Shown: piece after piece, positions 46,540 to 57,160 of the stretch
How positions within the stretch are numbered: position 1 is the first letter of the stretch
Layout: each line of letters opens with the position of its first letter
NCBI RefSeq assembly: GCF_001421765.1
Contig: NZ_LMLA01000006.1
Location: forward strand, 1 to 64,000
Length of the DNA stretch: 64,000 bases
DNA from: Sphingomonas sp. Leaf32
GTDB lineage: Bacteria > Pseudomonadota > Alphaproteobacteria > Sphingomonadales > Sphingomonadaceae
Direction of reading: 5' to 3'
Notes under the pieces: generated by a model
Told to the model about the DNA's origin: nothing
The model's input: only the letters and a program-made list of their open reading frames with translations
The model's database searches: none
Made by a program: the position numbers and the translations under genes

Positions 46540-47347
46540 TAGGGTCAAGACCCATGGATGTGAGGGCGGCGATTTGATGCAGGCTCCGTACGAAGACTGG
46601 TGATGAACGACCTGTCTTGGCTGACGGACCAGCAGATGGAGCGGCTGCGTCCGTTCTTTCCCAAGAGCCACGGCAAACTGCGCGTCGATAACCGCCGGAT
46701 GTTGAGCGGCATCGGGTTCGTCAACCGCAACGGACTGCGCTGGCGCGAGGCGCCAGCCGCCTACGGCCCGCCCAAGACGTTCTATAATCGGTGGAAGCGC
46801 TGGGTATAGGCAGGCGTGTTCACGCGAATGATGGAAGGCTTGGCAGCGGCGGATGCTGAGCCGAATACGGTGATGATCGACACGACCTACCTCAAGGCGC
46901 ACCGCACGGTATCAAGCCTGCGGGTGGAAAAAGGGGCCTCGGCCGCCTGAGTGGTCGCACCAAAGGCGGTATGAACACGAAGCTCCATGCCATCGCCGAT
47001 GCGGACCGCCGCCCGTCGAGCTTCTTCATGACGGCTGGCCTAGTCAGCGACTACACCGGCGCAATGGCTGCTCGGTGACCGCGGCTACGACGCTGACTGG
47101 TTCAGAGACGAGCTCTAGGCAAGAAGCATCCAGCCATGCATCCCGGGCTGGTGATCCCGCAACGAGCCCGTCAGATATGACAAGCGCCGCTACCGGCGTC
47201 GCAGCCGCATCGAGATCATGTTCGGCCGCCTGAAAGACTGGCGCCGCGTCGCCACCCGTTACGATCGCTGCCCCGCCGCCTTCTTCTCAGCCATCGCTCT
47301 CGCGGCCACCGTCGTCTTCTGGCTGTGATCAGCGAGTCCTGACCCTA
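46540..47347 (+). mobile_element. Decayed IS5/IS427-type insertion sequence (~0.8 kb)
   Basis: The left end TAGGGTCAAGAC (46540-46551) and right end GTCCTGACCCTA (47336-47347) are inverted repeats differing at one base; both ends are bounded by TA, the usual target of IS427-type elements. The internal transposase gene is broken by frameshifts and stops. A related 3' fragment lies at 10007-10096. Confidence 0.88.
46603..47328 (+). pseudogene. Broken IS5-family transposase gene
   Basis: Frame 1 encodes MNDLSWLTDQQMERLRPFFP through NRWKRWV and stops at a TAG near 46807. The same frame continues after the stop (AGVFTRMMEGLAAADAEPN, then MIDTTYLKAHRTVSSLRV) until a frameshift near 46930. A second frame (GLGRLSGRTKGGMNTKLHAI) follows and breaks again near 47077; LGDRGYDADWF and YDRCPAAFFSAIAL are in further frames. 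At least one in-frame stop and two or more frameshifts make it non-functional. Confidence 0.9.
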
Positions 47348-47802
47348 CACCGTACGAGGGTTACAACGAGTCATCGGTTTACCCGGTCTGAAGCGCGGGA
47401 CCGACAGAGAGCAATGGAAAGCTCCCGCATTGTTTTGAGCGAAATTATGGGCGAGTCGAACGACAGGGCACATCAAGTAGCGCGCGCTAAAAAGGCATGG
47501 CTGGCAGCAAATACTGCGACCGACCCAGCTATTGCAACAATCTATCGCCAATTATCGCACCGGTATCTGACGTCTGCCAATGATAATTTCTGTACATGTC
47601 TCGCAACGTCACCGCGTCGACAATCACCTGGTTCAGCGTCTCGACTATTTCGAGCGCTAACAGCGCGTTTTAAGCTTGCCGTGGAGTTGTATGTTACGAT
47701 ATTCGACCTTGTACTGTGGCTACGCTTCCGAAACAGAAGGCTCTGTCGACTTCTTGGTCATGTCGGACGCCCTTGATATTCTTTGGGTTATGGTGGCTTC
47801 CA
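47348..47802. other. Gap holding a possible small protein
   Basis: Between the decayed IS and the methyltransferase operon. A frame starting at 47414 encodes ARAKKAWLAANTATDPAIAT and IYRQLSHRYLTSAND, a pattern I associate with short (~70 aa) sphingomonad hypotheticals, but then runs into improbable sequence to 47776. It may be a frameshifted small gene. Nothing else was recognised. Confidence 0.35.
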
Positions 47803-48384
47803 TCAGCCAAGGCGCCTGCATGACAGAACGATCCAGTGAGTGGTTTGGCGCACCGTCCTGACCGTCCAGCGCTCGCCGGTAGCGTCTAAAAACCGGCGCT
47901 GAAGCCCGGCGGCATGCTGTGCAAAATCAGGAAAGTCGATCCGATGGTGTGCCAGAATTAGCATACCGCCCTGCCGGAGTGCGGCCCCGATATCACGTGC
48001 CGTTCGCTTCATGGCGAGTGGCGACAGGTAGTATATTACCTCGGCGACCAACACCGCGTCGTACTGCTTACGCGGCAATCTCGCGGGCACGGCCAAGCGT
48101 ATCGCGCGGGCGCGAGGGCGGGATGAACCAATCGCGCTTGCGACCAGTGCCGTGCCGCTCCGCGTCGCCTCCGTCGCATCAAGGCGTAAGGCCCGAGGCG
48201 CGATCGCGGCACTGTTAGAGCCGTTTCCTGCCGCCAGCTCCAATACTCTCCCCCACGGTCCAGCTCCCATCCCGTGTAGGATCGCAGTCCGCTTCAGCGC
48301 CTCGTCAGCATCCTTGAAGGTCCGCCAAGGATCTGCGTCGTGAGCGAACTTGGCCTCAAAGCCGCTTAGAGTGATAGCCTTCAT
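47803..48384 (-). CDS. SAM-dependent methyltransferase, NodS-like
   Basis: 193 aa. The N-terminus FEAKFAHDADPWRTF and the SAM motif RVLELAAGNGSNSAAIA match the NodS/SAM methyltransferase class. It overlaps the PIG-L gene by 4 bases and is the last of four coupled genes. With the deacetylase it may N-methylate a newly exposed amino group on a sugar, as NodS does in Nod factors; this is inferred. Confidence 0.85.
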   Translation of the reverse strand: MKAITLSGFEAKFAHDADPWRTFKDADEALKRTAILHGMGAGPWGRVLELAAGNGSNSAAIAPRALRLDATEATRSGTALVASAIGSSRPRARAIRLAVPARLPRKQYDAVLVAEVIYYLSPLAMKRTARDIGAALRQGGMLILAHHRIDFPDFAQHAAGLQRRFLDATGERWTVRTVRQTTHWIVLSCRRLG

Positions 48385-49037
48385 CGACCTTCGTCCACAA
48401 ATATCTCGTAGGGACCGCTGAAGGCGGCAATCTGTGCACGCGTCATGGCGAACCCGTCGGGATCGTCGGTAATTCGGCCGGCCTGCGTCTTATAGCGCTT
48501 AATCGCGCTGCATTTTGCTAGCCGTTCCTGCCCGCTTAGCGGCATCGCGAAATGCCGGTGCAAGCGGACTCCGGCTGGCCACACGGGATAGGCGAGGCGC
48601 CGTACGCCCGACCGGTCGGCGGCCGCGACCGCCATGGCTGTCACCCGGTGATCCGCGTGGTGATCACGAGCCGACGGCGCGAGTACGAGCAACGGCGTGG
48701 GCGCTCGTCGCATCTCCCTCGCGATGCGATGACGGGCCTGGCTAGCGAAGACCGGCAGTTCCCCGTCAGGCATACCAAGGAATTGAATCTTGCCGGCTGG
48801 TACGCCGATCAGGCGCATCGCCCGGAGAGTTTCGCGCTGGCGTTCGCACACCAGCCTGTCGCGCGGCCAGCGCGAGCTACCGCGATGTGAGGCATGCCCA
48901 TCGGTCACGACGACAATGCGGACCTCGACACCGCGCCGGCGTAACCGTGTTATAAGCGCATACGCACCGATAGCCTCATCGTCCGGATGAGGCGCTACGA
49001 TCAGCAGACAGCGTGGCTTGCCGATCCTTATAGTCAC
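48381..49037 (-). CDS. PIG-L family N-acetylglucosamine-type deacetylase
   Basis: 218 aa. The zinc motif appears as IVAPHPDDEAIGAYAL, with a second motif APSARDHHADHR. PIG-L/LmbE enzymes remove an acetyl group from GlcNAc-type sugars. Overlap of 4 bases with both neighbours shows strict co-translation. Substrate unknown. Confidence 0.92.
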   Translation of the reverse strand: MTIRIGKPRCLLIVAPHPDDEAIGAYALITRLRRRGVEVRIVVVTDGHASHRGSSRWPRDRLVCERQRETLRAMRLIGVPAGKIQFLGMPDGELPVFASQARHRIAREMRRAPTPLLVLAPSARDHHADHRVTAMAVAAADRSGVRRLAYPVWPAGVRLHRHFAMPLSGQERLAKCSAIKRYKTQAGRITDDPDGFAMTRAQIAAFSGPYEIFVDEGR

Positions 49038-50008
49038 AGCGAGGGGTTCAACACGCCCGAAGCAACCGCTGCGCCGACCCTCATGCGCTGCGCGTCAGGA
49101 CCGGGCTGACGCAAGTACATCGACAGGTCGGTTATCGTCGCGGCGAGCGGATGCGAAACAAACAGCGCGGATACGCCTACTGCCTCTTGCGCTAGCGCCA
49201 ATGCGCGTCCGCCCGCGTCATAAACCGCCGTACGTGCCGCTGAGACCAGCGGCAGGCGGGTTGTTTCGTCACCAAACCATCCTTTGGCTGCGTTCCGAAC
49301 GGAACCAGACGCCGTTTCCGCCAGCCCGTATAAGTCTGCCAGCCGGCCCGCCTGATGCGGATCGTCGGTGCGTCCCGTCGCTACCAGATGGTCCCGCGTC
49401 TGGTCGACCAACGCCGCTATGCCGCCTGCCTGCACCGCCGCAAACCGCATCGCGCCTCCGCTGAACCATGGCTCCCGCACATAGTCGCCTGGCTGCCCGA
49501 TAAGATCGTTGGGTCGTATATGATCGCCGTCCCAGCAAACGATATGCGTCTCCGAACGCTGCATACCGATGACCTGCCAGAATTTGCGATCGATTGTCGG
49601 CGGGGTGCGGACCAGATCGACGAGAATGAGCTGGCGTCCCCCGTTCCCTTCGACGGTGACAAGGGCGTGGGTCACCATGCCCGCGCCGGATGCAAAGCTC
49701 TTGCCACCCTCAAGTCGACCCTCTTTCAACACGAGCGGTTTGCCCGGCAGGTCGGCGTTCCACACCCCAACGATACCGCCAGCTGCAACCGCGTCGACAA
49801 GCCGCGTGCGCTGCTCCGCACTGCCGTAGCGCGAAACGATCTGGAGAGCATCGACCTGCCCTTCGAACAATCGCCCGAGCGGGAGATCCTTACGTCCCGC
49901 TGCAAAAAGTACACGCAGCAGATGTAACAGTGCCTCCTGGTCGGAAGGATCATGAAGCGTTCGGAGCGCTCGCGTCTGCTCACCGATTGTAAATGCCAAA
50001 TCGATCAT
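49034..50008 (-). CDS. Acyl-CoA dehydrogenase-like protein
   Basis: 324 aa from the ATG at 50008, which overlaps the glycosyltransferase stop (ATGA). Acyl-CoA dehydrogenase-like features include LQIVSRYGSAEQRTRLVDAV in the helical domain and a C-terminal all-alpha FAD-binding-like region. The usual catalytic Glu cannot be located confidently. It is shorter than the family norm of ~380. Within this operon it may modify an acyl or lipid carrier rather than degrade fatty acids. Confidence 0.75.
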   Translation of the reverse strand: MIDLAFTIGEQTRALRTLHDPSDQEALLHLLRVLFAAGRKDLPLGRLFEGQVDALQIVSRYGSAEQRTRLVDAVAAGGIVGVWNADLPGKPLVLKEGRLEGGKSFASGAGMVTHALVTVEGNGGRQLILVDLVRTPPTIDRKFWQVIGMQRSETHIVCWDGDHIRPNDLIGQPGDYVREPWFSGGAMRFAAVQAGGIAALVDQTRDHLVATGRTDDPHQAGRLADLYGLAETASGSVRNAAKGWFGDETTRLPLVSAARTAVYDAGGRALALAQEAVGVSALFVSHPLAATITDLSMYLRQPGPDAQRMRVGAAVASGVLNPSL

Positions 50009-51012
50009 ATCGCACGCTCGCATCCAGTCAGAAAGTCAAGCTCGCGCTCGGCGACAGCAAGTGAGACAGTTCGCATGCCACCTGGAGGCTCCGGCACGAT
50101 CCGCATCGCGAATGCCTCCGCATTGGGGCAATCACGCGCTACGCCGCGGACATGATCGTGAGTCAAACCAACGACCGCAGCGGCAAGATCGAGCCGATCC
50201 AAGGCATGTGCAGCCCGTACCTCTGCTTGCCGACGGTACTGCCATACCATGTCGCCCGGATGAGCGACTTGGATCGTCTCCGCTTCGGCGCCCTTTAGCG
50301 CGCGCAGCACGTCAGCCAAGCCCCCCGAAGCACGGCCGACGTGCCGCGCCGATGTATGGACTATACAGGCAGCGTCCCGCCGGACACGAAAGCCGGCGCG
50401 CGCGGCGTCATCAATAAGCCGCGCATCTTCTCCGTTCGGTAGCGGCGCGAACCCGCCCAGCGATCTGTACACCTCGGCGCGAATACCGATGTTCGCACCG
50501 CCGACGTGATGGTGGACGCTTGCCGCCTCCCAAGGCACTGGATCAAGGCGTCGTCGCAGTACGGCCATGCGATCGTAATAGGCCTCGACGCGGTTCTGCA
50601 GCAGATTGGCACTGCCTTCTACTCGCACGATCTTGCCAACCACGACGTCCGCTCGATGCAACGCGTTTAACATCGCTGACAACCAGTCTGAGCCAGGAGT
50701 GCTGTCAGCATCAGTCGACAGTAGAAGGCCCTCCCCTATTCCTAGTGCGCGCAAGCCCAACTTCATTGCGCGATGACGGGCGATGCCGACATTGCCGCTT
50801 GGCCGCTCCTCCTGCTTGATCGTCACGCGGTGTTTCGATCTTCCCTGATATGCCAAGGCTATGTCGGCGCTGGCATCGACGCATCCGTCCAACATGAGGC
50901 AGATGTTGAGACTATCGCGACCATTCCATCCTAACGCGTCCAGCGCGTCGAACAGCTTGGGCAACTCTTCTTCCTCGTTCTGAACGGGAATACAGATAGC
51001 GATGGCGATCAA
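50005..51012 (-). CDS. Family 2 glycosyltransferase
   Basis: 335 aa, starting at a TTG at 51012 with AGAGGGG seven bases upstream. The GT-A fold is seen as AICIPVQNEEEELPKLFDAL, the DxD-like STDADSTP and HHHVGGANIGIRAEVYRSLG. No membrane helices are evident. It is the first gene of a four-gene operon with acyl-CoA dehydrogenase, deacetylase and methyltransferase homologues, suggesting synthesis of a modified glycoside or glycolipid. An open frame upstream lacks a start site with protein-like sequence. Confidence 0.88.
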   Translation of the reverse strand: MIAIAICIPVQNEEEELPKLFDALDALGWNGRDSLNICLMLDGCVDASADIALAYQGRSKHRVTIKQEERPSGNVGIARHRAMKLGLRALGIGEGLLLSTDADSTPGSDWLSAMLNALHRADVVVGKIVRVEGSANLLQNRVEAYYDRMAVLRRRLDPVPWEAASVHHHVGGANIGIRAEVYRSLGGFAPLPNGEDARLIDDAARAGFRVRRDAACIVHTSARHVGRASGGLADVLRALKGAEAETIQVAHPGDMVWQYRRQAEVRAAHALDRLDLAAAVVGLTHDHVRGVARDCPNAEAFAMRIVPEPPGGMRTVSLAVAERELDFLTGCERAI

Positions 51013-51080
51013 AAAAGCCCCTCTGCTGCAAATGGGGCAGAGCGACCCGATCCATTTTGATCGCGCCAGCCGCCATCTGG

Positions 51081-51863
51081 TTATTTGCCGCTGCCCGGTT
51101 CGGCCATCTTGCGGTGCTGCTCGGCCAACACCGATGCGGGTACGACATTGGCGATGACCCCTTGAACCTTGGCCTTCCAACCGGAGAAGACCGAAGGCTT
51201 ACCGTCCATCAGTGCCTGCCAGCCATCCTTTGCTACATCGGCGGGATCGCGTTTGTCTGGATCGGTGCCGACCGAAGTATCGCTCATGTCGGCCCGGTCG
51301 AAGAACTCCGTATCAACCGGCCCCGGCATCAACGTCGTGAGCTGAACGCCGTCCAAATCCTTGATCTCATTGCGCAGCGCTTCGGTAAAGCTGTCTACGA
51401 AAGCCTTGCTCGCATTGTACACCGCTTGGAACGCGCCGGGGATGTAGCCCGCAACCGATCCCGTTACGAGTACCTTGCCGTCATTGCGCGCGACCATAGC
51501 AGGCATCGTCTTGTGCAGCAGATAGAGTGTGCCAACGATGTTGGTGTCGACCACGTGGCGCCAGTCGGCGACCGACTGATCGAGAAAGCCGTGTCCGAAC
51601 CCGTGACCGGCATTGGCGCAGATTAAGTCGATCTTCCGGCCGCTGGCTGCTGCGAGGAGCATATCAACTCCCTCAATCGTCGAAAGATCGGCTTGGACTG
51701 CCGTCACCTGCGTGCCGAATTGTTCGAAATCCTTGGCGGCAGATTCGATAAGCGCCTCATCGGCAGCAATCAGTATGTCGTAGCCGTCCTTGGCGGCGAG
51801 CGTTGCCAGTTCGAACCCAATGCCCGTCGAGGCGCCGGTGATGATAGCAAACTTATCGGCCAT
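51081..51863 (-). CDS. Short-chain dehydrogenase/reductase
   Basis: 260 aa. The Rossmann motif is TGASTGIGFELA and the active site VTGSVAGYIPGAFQAVYNAS followed by K (Ser-Tyr-Lys). It is the last gene of an SRPBCC-ADH-SDR operon, 29 bases after the alcohol dehydrogenase. Substrate unknown. Confidence 0.92.
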   Translation of the reverse strand: MADKFAIITGASTGIGFELATLAAKDGYDILIAADEALIESAAKDFEQFGTQVTAVQADLSTIEGVDMLLAAASGRKIDLICANAGHGFGHGFLDQSVADWRHVVDTNIVGTLYLLHKTMPAMVARNDGKVLVTGSVAGYIPGAFQAVYNASKAFVDSFTEALRNEIKDLDGVQLTTLMPGPVDTEFFDRADMSDTSVGTDPDKRDPADVAKDGWQALMDGKPSVFSGWKAKVQGVIANVVPASVLAEQHRKMAEPGSGK

Positions 51864-51892
51864 GATCTATTATCCTCTCGGGCGGGGGCAGG

Positions 51893-53074
51893 TCAGTGGT
51901 TCAAGCCCGGTTTCAGCACAACCTTGGTCACGACGTTCTGATCGTCATGAAACATCTTGTAGCCCTTGGGTGCCTCTTCCAGGTCCATCCGGTGCGAGAT
52001 GAGAAAGGTCGTATCGATCTTGCCCTCAAGGATCGCGTTCAGCAGCGCCGGCATGTAGTGCTGGACGTGCGTTTGCCCTGTCTTGAGCGTCAGCCCCTTT
52101 TCCATGAAAGCGCCAAGGGGCCATTTGTCGACGTACCCGCCGTAAACCGCGGGCATAGAGACACGACCACCTTTGCGGCAGGCGATGATCGCCTGGCGGT
52201 TCGCGTGCGCACGGTCAGTGCCCAGGAACGTCGACTTCTTGATCTGGTCCAATACGTTGTCGACAAAGAAGCCATGGGCTTCCAGGCCGACGCTGTCGAT
52301 CACCGCGTCTGGACCGATACCGCCGGTCATCAGCATCAGCGCTTCGTACACCGCACTTTGTTCAAAGTTGATCGTCTCGGCGCCGAATTTAGCAGCGAGT
52401 TCGAGCCGGTGCGGAAAGTGGTCGATCGCAATCACACGTTCGGCACCCATCAGGAACGCCGACTGGACCGCAAACAGTCCGACCGGACCGCAACCCCAGA
52501 CCGCCACCGTATCGCCAGGCTCGATATCGGCATTTTCCGCTGCCATCCAACCGGTTGGGAGGATGTCGGAGAGGAACAGCACCTTGTCGTCCTCGATACC
52601 GTCAGGGATGACGATGGGCCCGACATCACTGAACGGCACGCGGACATATTCCGCTTGACCGCCAGCATAGCCGCCGGTCATGTGACTATAGCCGAATAGC
52701 CCGGACATCGGCTGACCATAAAGCTCCTGAGCGATGTCCTGATTGTCGGCAGGCAGCCCGTTGTCGCACGCCGAATACTGATGCTTGCCGCAATGATAGC
52801 AGCTCCCACACGCGATCGTGAATGGCACCACCACGCGTTGTCCTTTTGTCAACGTCGACTTCGCGCCCACCTCGACGACTTCGCCCATGAATTCGTGTCC
52901 GAGAATATCGCCCGATTGCATCGTAGGGATATAGCCGTCATACAAATGCAGATCGGAGCCGCAGATCGCGGTCGAGGTGACCTTGATGATGCAGTCGCGA
53001 GGATTTACAATACCTGGATCATCGACGGTATCGACGCGAACATCATGGCGGCCGTGCCAAGTGAGCGCACGCAT
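51893..53074 (-). CDS. Zinc-dependent alcohol dehydrogenase (formaldehyde-dehydrogenase-like)
   Basis: 393 aa. The catalytic zinc region is [11 protein letters not shown] and [12 protein letters not shown], the structural zinc cysteines [17 protein letters not shown], and the nucleotide-binding fold [17 protein letters not shown]. The long form resembles the glutathione-independent formaldehyde dehydrogenase/threonine dehydrogenase group. Its ATG overlaps the upstream stop (TGATG). Confidence 0.92.
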   Translation of the reverse strand: MRALTWHGRHDVRVDTVDDPGIVNPRDCIIKVTSTAICGSDLHLYDGYIPTMQSGDILGHEFMGEVVEVGAKSTLTKGQRVVVPFTIACGSCYHCGKHQYSACDNGLPADNQDIAQELYGQPMSGLFGYSHMTGGYAGGQAEYVRVPFSDVGPIVIPDGIEDDKVLFLSDILPTGWMAAENADIEPGDTVAVWGCGPVGLFAVQSAFLMGAERVIAIDHFPHRLELAAKFGAETINFEQSAVYEALMLMTGGIGPDAVIDSVGLEAHGFFVDNVLDQIKKSTFLGTDRAHANRQAIIACRKGGRVSMPAVYGGYVDKWPLGAFMEKGLTLKTGQTHVQHYMPALLNAILEGKIDTTFLISHRMDLEEAPKGYKMFHDDQNVVTKVVLKPGLNH

Positions 53075-53661
53075 CAGGCCTGCTCCTCTTTGTATTGCTT
53101 CAGGTTCATCGCGGCTGTCGCCACTTCGCCCGTCTCCATCAACTGCTTGAACCGGCGCAGGTCGCGCCGAGCTTGGATGGCGGGTTCACGCTGGAACATC
53201 TTCGCGACGATCTTGCCGATCAATCCGCCAGATGGATCATATAGGATCGTAGCCGTTACCACGGTACCACGCGCACCAGCATCCTTGAACGTCACGCATC
53301 CACTATTGGCGATGTCGGCGCCGGGTTCGGAAGTCCATGCGACGAACCGGCCGTCGACTTCCTCGGTAATCGTTGCGTCCCATTCAACCGTCCGGCCTGC
53401 AGGCGCCTTCACAACCCAATGCGACCGCTCGGCATCTAAGACGTCGATCCGTTCGACATTCTCCATGAAGGCAGGAAGGTTTGAGAAATCGCGGAAATAG
53501 GCGAACAGTTCGTTTGCAGGCCGATTGATCGTCACCGCCCGCGCTACTATGTCTTTGCCTTTGGCCTGTTTGATATCCATCAATGCGTCGACATCGCCCT
53601 CTTTCCTCGCTGAGGCTGGAGCATCATCCTGCGGGTCGCGTCCGTCCGGCATCTCATCCAT
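53074..53661 (-). CDS. SRPBCC-family lipid/polyketide-cyclase-like protein
   Basis: 195 aa (a start at 53652, nine bases after AAGAGG, is equally possible). The SRPBCC fold is indicated by [38 protein letters not shown] and the [20 protein letters not shown] strand region. Such proteins often accompany stress-related dehydrogenases. It is the first gene of an SRPBCC-ADH-SDR operon. Confidence 0.85.
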   Translation of the reverse strand: MDEMPDGRDPQDDAPASARKEGDVDALMDIKQAKGKDIVARAVTINRPANELFAYFRDFSNLPAFMENVERIDVLDAERSHWVVKAPAGRTVEWDATITEEVDGRFVAWTSEPGADIANSGCVTFKDAGARGTVVTATILYDPSGGLIGKIVAKMFQREPAIQARRDLRRFKQLMETGEVATAAMNLKQYKEEQA

Positions 53662-53708
53662 CCTCTTGCAGCTATGACGCGTTGGCGCGCATATTACTTA
53701 CAAGATGG

Positions 53709-53728
53709 TCAACGCGTTTTCGCGTTGA
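53709..53728. repeat. Perfect stem-loop in the promoter region of the SRPBCC operon
   Basis: TCAACGCG and CGCGTTGA surround the loop TTTT, about 50-65 bases upstream of the SRPBCC start. It also contains a TTGA element on the minus strand. It may be an operator for this operon; no terminator U tract follows. The gap 53662-53950 holds nothing else recognised. Confidence 0.5.
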
Positions 53729-53950
53729 TCGGACGCAGGCGACCTGCTTTTTTGCTTAAATTACATCATAATAATAGGTAGCTTGACCCAGTTACGGCCA
53801 TTCCCAGCCTGATTGCGGCTCCTAACTTCTGCCGCCCATTCATATCAGCGACGGAGCAGCCTTTAGCCCTCACAATCCTAACTTGAACATATACCCAAGT
53901 TCGGCAAATATGAAATGAATGAGCATATATAAGAACCGCTAGGAGCGCAT

Positions 53951-56416
53951 ATGTTGCCAATCGACCGGCGCGGTTTCGTGCGACTTTCGGCATTGGCGAC
54001 ATTGACATGGCAAGCTCGCGCTGGCACCGCGCTGGCGCAGCAGCCCCAGGCGGATGCCGCACACCTGCTGATGCTGAACAAACCGGCCGATGAATGGCTT
54101 GAGGCCTTTCCGCTTGGCAACGGCCGACTTGGCGCGATGGTTCGTGGCGGGATCGATCGCGAAGTCATCTCGCTGAACGAAGATACGCTATGGTCGGGGC
54201 AGCCCATCGCGGCACTTTCCGCCGATCCGTCAAGCCTTGCCAAGATACGCCGGCTCGTCCTGGCCGGGGATCACCACGGAGCGGATCGTTTCTCGCGTAC
54301 CATGCAGGGACTGTACAGTCAGAGCTATCAACCGCTGACGAATCTCACGCTCGATTTCGAGCCTCAAGGCGCAACGACTGACTATCACCGTGCGCTCGTC
54401 CTCGACACCGCTATGGCCACTACCGTCTATCGCCAAGGCGGTATCCTGTTCGAACGCGAAACGCTGGTGTCTCACCCGGCCCAAATCATCGTTGTTCGGA
54501 TCGTCGCCGACCACAATGGCGCGATATCGTGCCGCATTGCACTCGACAGCCTGTTGCGATCGACCGAGCGCAGTGCCGGGACGCGGATCGTCCAGACGGG
54601 CAAGGCTCCGACGGTCTGCAAACCGGATTACGATAATGTCCCCGACCCGATAGTGTATTCCGATGTGCCGGGGCGCGGCATGGCGTTCGCGACAATCGTC
54701 GATGTGCGTAGCGACGGCATAGTGACGCCGGATGCCGGGGGGCTGCGGGTCGAGCGGGCTGGTTCGATCGAACTGCGCATCGCTGCGGCAACGGGCTTTC
54801 GCGGCTTTGTTCAAGCGCCCGACCTGCCAATATCGGTCGTCGAGGCCGCCGCATCGGCAACGCTGGCTCGCGTTGCCGGCCTGTCCTGTAATGCGTTGCG
54901 GCGCGACCACGTTGCCGCGCATCAGGTGCTGTATCGTCGCGCGCAACTTGACCTCGGTCCGCCGCGGCTCGACGCTACGACCGATCGCCGTCGCATTGCC
55001 GATTTTAAACAGCCTGACCCCGGCCTCGCGGCACTCCTGTTCCATTTCGGTCGTTACCTTCTGATCGCGACATCTCGCCCCGGAACACAGCCGGCGAACC
55101 TGCAAGGCATTTGGAGCGACAAGGTTCGGCCCCCCTGGAGCTGCAATCACACGACCAATATCAACATGGAGATGAACTATTGGCCGGCCGAGACATGCAA
55201 TCTCGCCGACTGTCATCTACCGCTGATCGACCATATTGAGCGCTTGGCAACAACGGGTGCGGTGACTGCCCGTACCTATTACGACATGCCCGGATGGTGC
55301 CTGCACCATAATACCGATCTTTGGGCGATGACCAATCCCGTCGGGGAGGGCAAGGGTGATCCGAACTGGGCGAACTGGCCGATGGGTGCGCCCTGGTTGG
55401 CGCAGCATGTGTGGGATCATTTCGCCTTTGGCGGTGACGTCGAGTATCTGCGCCGACGTGCATGGCCGCTGATGCGGGGCGCGGCGGAATTTTGTTCGGC
55501 TTGGCTGATCCGTGGTCCGGCCAATGGCCATCTGACGACGGCGCCCTCTATTTCGCCCGAAAATCTTTTCCTGGCGAGCGACGGCAGGCCGGCAGCGATC
55601 AGTGCAGGATGCACGATGGACTTGGCGTTGATCCGGAATTTGTTCGCCAATTGCATCGCCGCGATGGAGGTCCTCGGCACGGCTAAGGCCTTCGCCGAAC
55701 AACTACAGCAGCGATTGCTCGCGTTGGAACCGTATCGGATCGGCCGTCATGGTCAGTTGCAGGAATGGTCAGAGGATTTCGCTGAACAGGACGCCGGACA
55801 TCGACACATCTCGCATCTCTACCCGCTGTATCCGGGAACGGAATTCACGCCACGTAGCACGCCGGACATGGCGAACGGCGTCCGGGCGTCGATGCTGCGC
55901 CGCGAACAGAATGGGGGTGCCGCGACGGGTTGGAGCCGCGCATGGGCGACCGCGATCTGGGCCCGACTGGCCGACCCCGTGGCGACGGCTCGCTCTCTGC
56001 AATTCTTCGTGCGCGACAGCCTCGTCAACAACCTGTTCGACACGCACCCGGCCCCGGGACATGTCTTGTTCCAGATCGATGGAAATTTCGGGATCACCGC
56101 GGCTATCGCCGAAATGTTGATGCAAAGCCACGACGGCGAGATCGCGGTTCTGCCGGCGCTCCCGACAAACTGGTCGTCAGGCTCAGTCAAAGGACTTCGC
56201 GCCCGTGGCGGAACCGAAGTGGATATTGATTGGGTAGTAGACCGCATCAACGTGCGACTGCGTGGCACCGCTCGGACAATTATCGTCCGACCGCCGCCGG
56301 GGTTTGTCGTGGGTGGCAGCGCCGCCGGTGCAGCTGCAGACGGTACGGCGCGGATCGTAACGCAGGCTGGTAGGGTGACTGCACTTGTTCTGATCAAGGC
56401 CAAGACTGCTGCGTAA
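53951..56416 (+). CDS. Glycoside hydrolase family 95 (alpha-L-fucosidase-like)
   Basis: 821 aa with a leader ([20 protein letters not shown], Tat-like) before a cleavage region at LAQQ. GH95 hallmarks are [91 protein letters not shown] and [15 protein letters not shown]. The Asn-rich and LQEW segments hold the residues used for catalysis in characterised GH95 enzymes. Activity on 1,2-alpha-L-fucosides or L-galactosides is likely. It stands alone. Confidence 0.93.
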   Translation: MLPIDRRGFVRLSALATLTWQARAGTALAQQPQADAAHLLMLNKPADEWLEAFPLGNGRLGAMVRGGIDREVISLNEDTLWSGQPIAALSADPSSLAKIRRLVLAGDHHGADRFSRTMQGLYSQSYQPLTNLTLDFEPQGATTDYHRALVLDTAMATTVYRQGGILFERETLVSHPAQIIVVRIVADHNGAISCRIALDSLLRSTERSAGTRIVQTGKAPTVCKPDYDNVPDPIVYSDVPGRGMAFATIVDVRSDGIVTPDAGGLRVERAGSIELRIAAATGFRGFVQAPDLPISVVEAAASATLARVAGLSCNALRRDHVAAHQVLYRRAQLDLGPPRLDATTDRRRIADFKQPDPGLAALLFHFGRYLLIATSRPGTQPANLQGIWSDKVRPPWSCNHTTNINMEMNYWPAETCNLADCHLPLIDHIERLATTGAVTARTYYDMPGWCLHHNTDLWAMTNPVGEGKGDPNWANWPMGAPWLAQHVWDHFAFGGDVEYLRRRAWPLMRGAAEFCSAWLIRGPANGHLTTAPSISPENLFLASDGRPAAISAGCTMDLALIRNLFANCIAAMEVLGTAKAFAEQLQQRLLALEPYRIGRHGQLQEWSEDFAEQDAGHRHISHLYPLYPGTEFTPRSTPDMANGVRASMLRREQNGGAATGWSRAWATAIWARLADPVATARSLQFFVRDSLVNNLFDTHPAPGHVLFQIDGNFGITAAIAEMLMQSHDGEIAVLPALPTNWSSGSVKGLRARGGTEVDIDWVVDRINVRLRGTARTIIVRPPPGFVVGGSAAGAAADGTARIVTQAGRVTALVLIKAKTAA

Positions 56417-56452
56417 GGCAAGCAGTCGACCATTATCTGTCAGCCTTGCGGT

Positions 56453-56490
56453 GACCCACTTCTCCGCCTTCCACTTTCGTCTATTCGTCC
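56453..56490 (-). repeat. Dispersed intergenic repeat, copy D
   Basis: On the minus strand it reads GGACGAATAGACGAAAGTGG, then AAGGCGGAGAAGTGGGTC, resembling copies A-C in the CGAA-GAAA-GTGG core and the following GTGGGTC. It lies in the gap between the GH95 gene and the broken cupin gene. Confidence 0.45.
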
Positions 56491-56589
56491 ATATCGGCGC
56501 TCACCGCTTTTTGATGCGTGACGTTCGGCGTGGAACGGTTTGATCGGGCGGAATGCGCACCTCCGAGAGGCCGCGCGTGATTATCTCGG

Positions 56590-57054
56590 TTAGGTGCCTA
56601 TCGGTTTAGTAGGCCCGGCTGCCGAGCGCGTTACGGTGACAGAGGCGTCCCGTCGCTCCGCACCTAGCGGCGCGAGATACTCCTCGTCTGCCACCTTTTC
56701 CATCCAGGTCGCGGCCGAGTCATCAATCGACTCCTGGACGGCGATATGCGTCATGCCCTGATGCGCCTTGCCAATGCTTGCGGTCTCTAGGGCACCACAG
56801 GATGTCGCCCGCGTTGAACTCAAGCTTCGGGCCATCTGCGATCTGCGTCCAACCCACGCCTTCGGTTACGATCAGCGTCTGGCCGGCAGGGTGCGTGTGC
56901 CAAGCACTCCGGGCGCCGGGTTCAAAATAGACCATAGCGCCGGAGACGCGAGATGGATCGTCGCGGTGAAACCGCCCAGTGATCGTAACCTTGCCGGTAG
57001 AATACGCTTCCGGCCCCCCACGGTTTTCATCTCCGATTTACATGCGATGGTCAT
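56590..57054 (-). pseudogene. Frameshifted cupin protein gene
   Basis: Three frames together give one cupin: MTIACKSEMKTVGG from the ATG at 57054, then YSTGKVTITGRFHRDDPSRV through [20 protein letters not shown] and [14 protein letters not shown], then [20 protein letters not shown] to the stop at 56590. The first break is at a run of six C/G at 57014-57019, where one more base restores the frame. The second is near 56750-56770, where a short deletion explains it. The intact form would be a small mandelonitrile-lyase-like or quercetinase-like cupin with HxH metal ligands. Confidence 0.82.
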
Positions 57055-57160
57055 GTCGAAGATTCCTCTTTGTGCTTGAGCAAGGCTGGCGGCGGCGGCA
57101 AGGTGACAATCATGCCGAACTTCAGCAGGCATGCAGCACGCGGGGGCATCCGTCGGACAA

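Noticed and set aside
53682..53728. GGAAC-N-GTT general stress (EcfG) promoter upstream of the SRPBCC operon
   Set aside because: I looked for the -35 GGAAC and -10 GTT elements in the gap and did not find a convincing pair.
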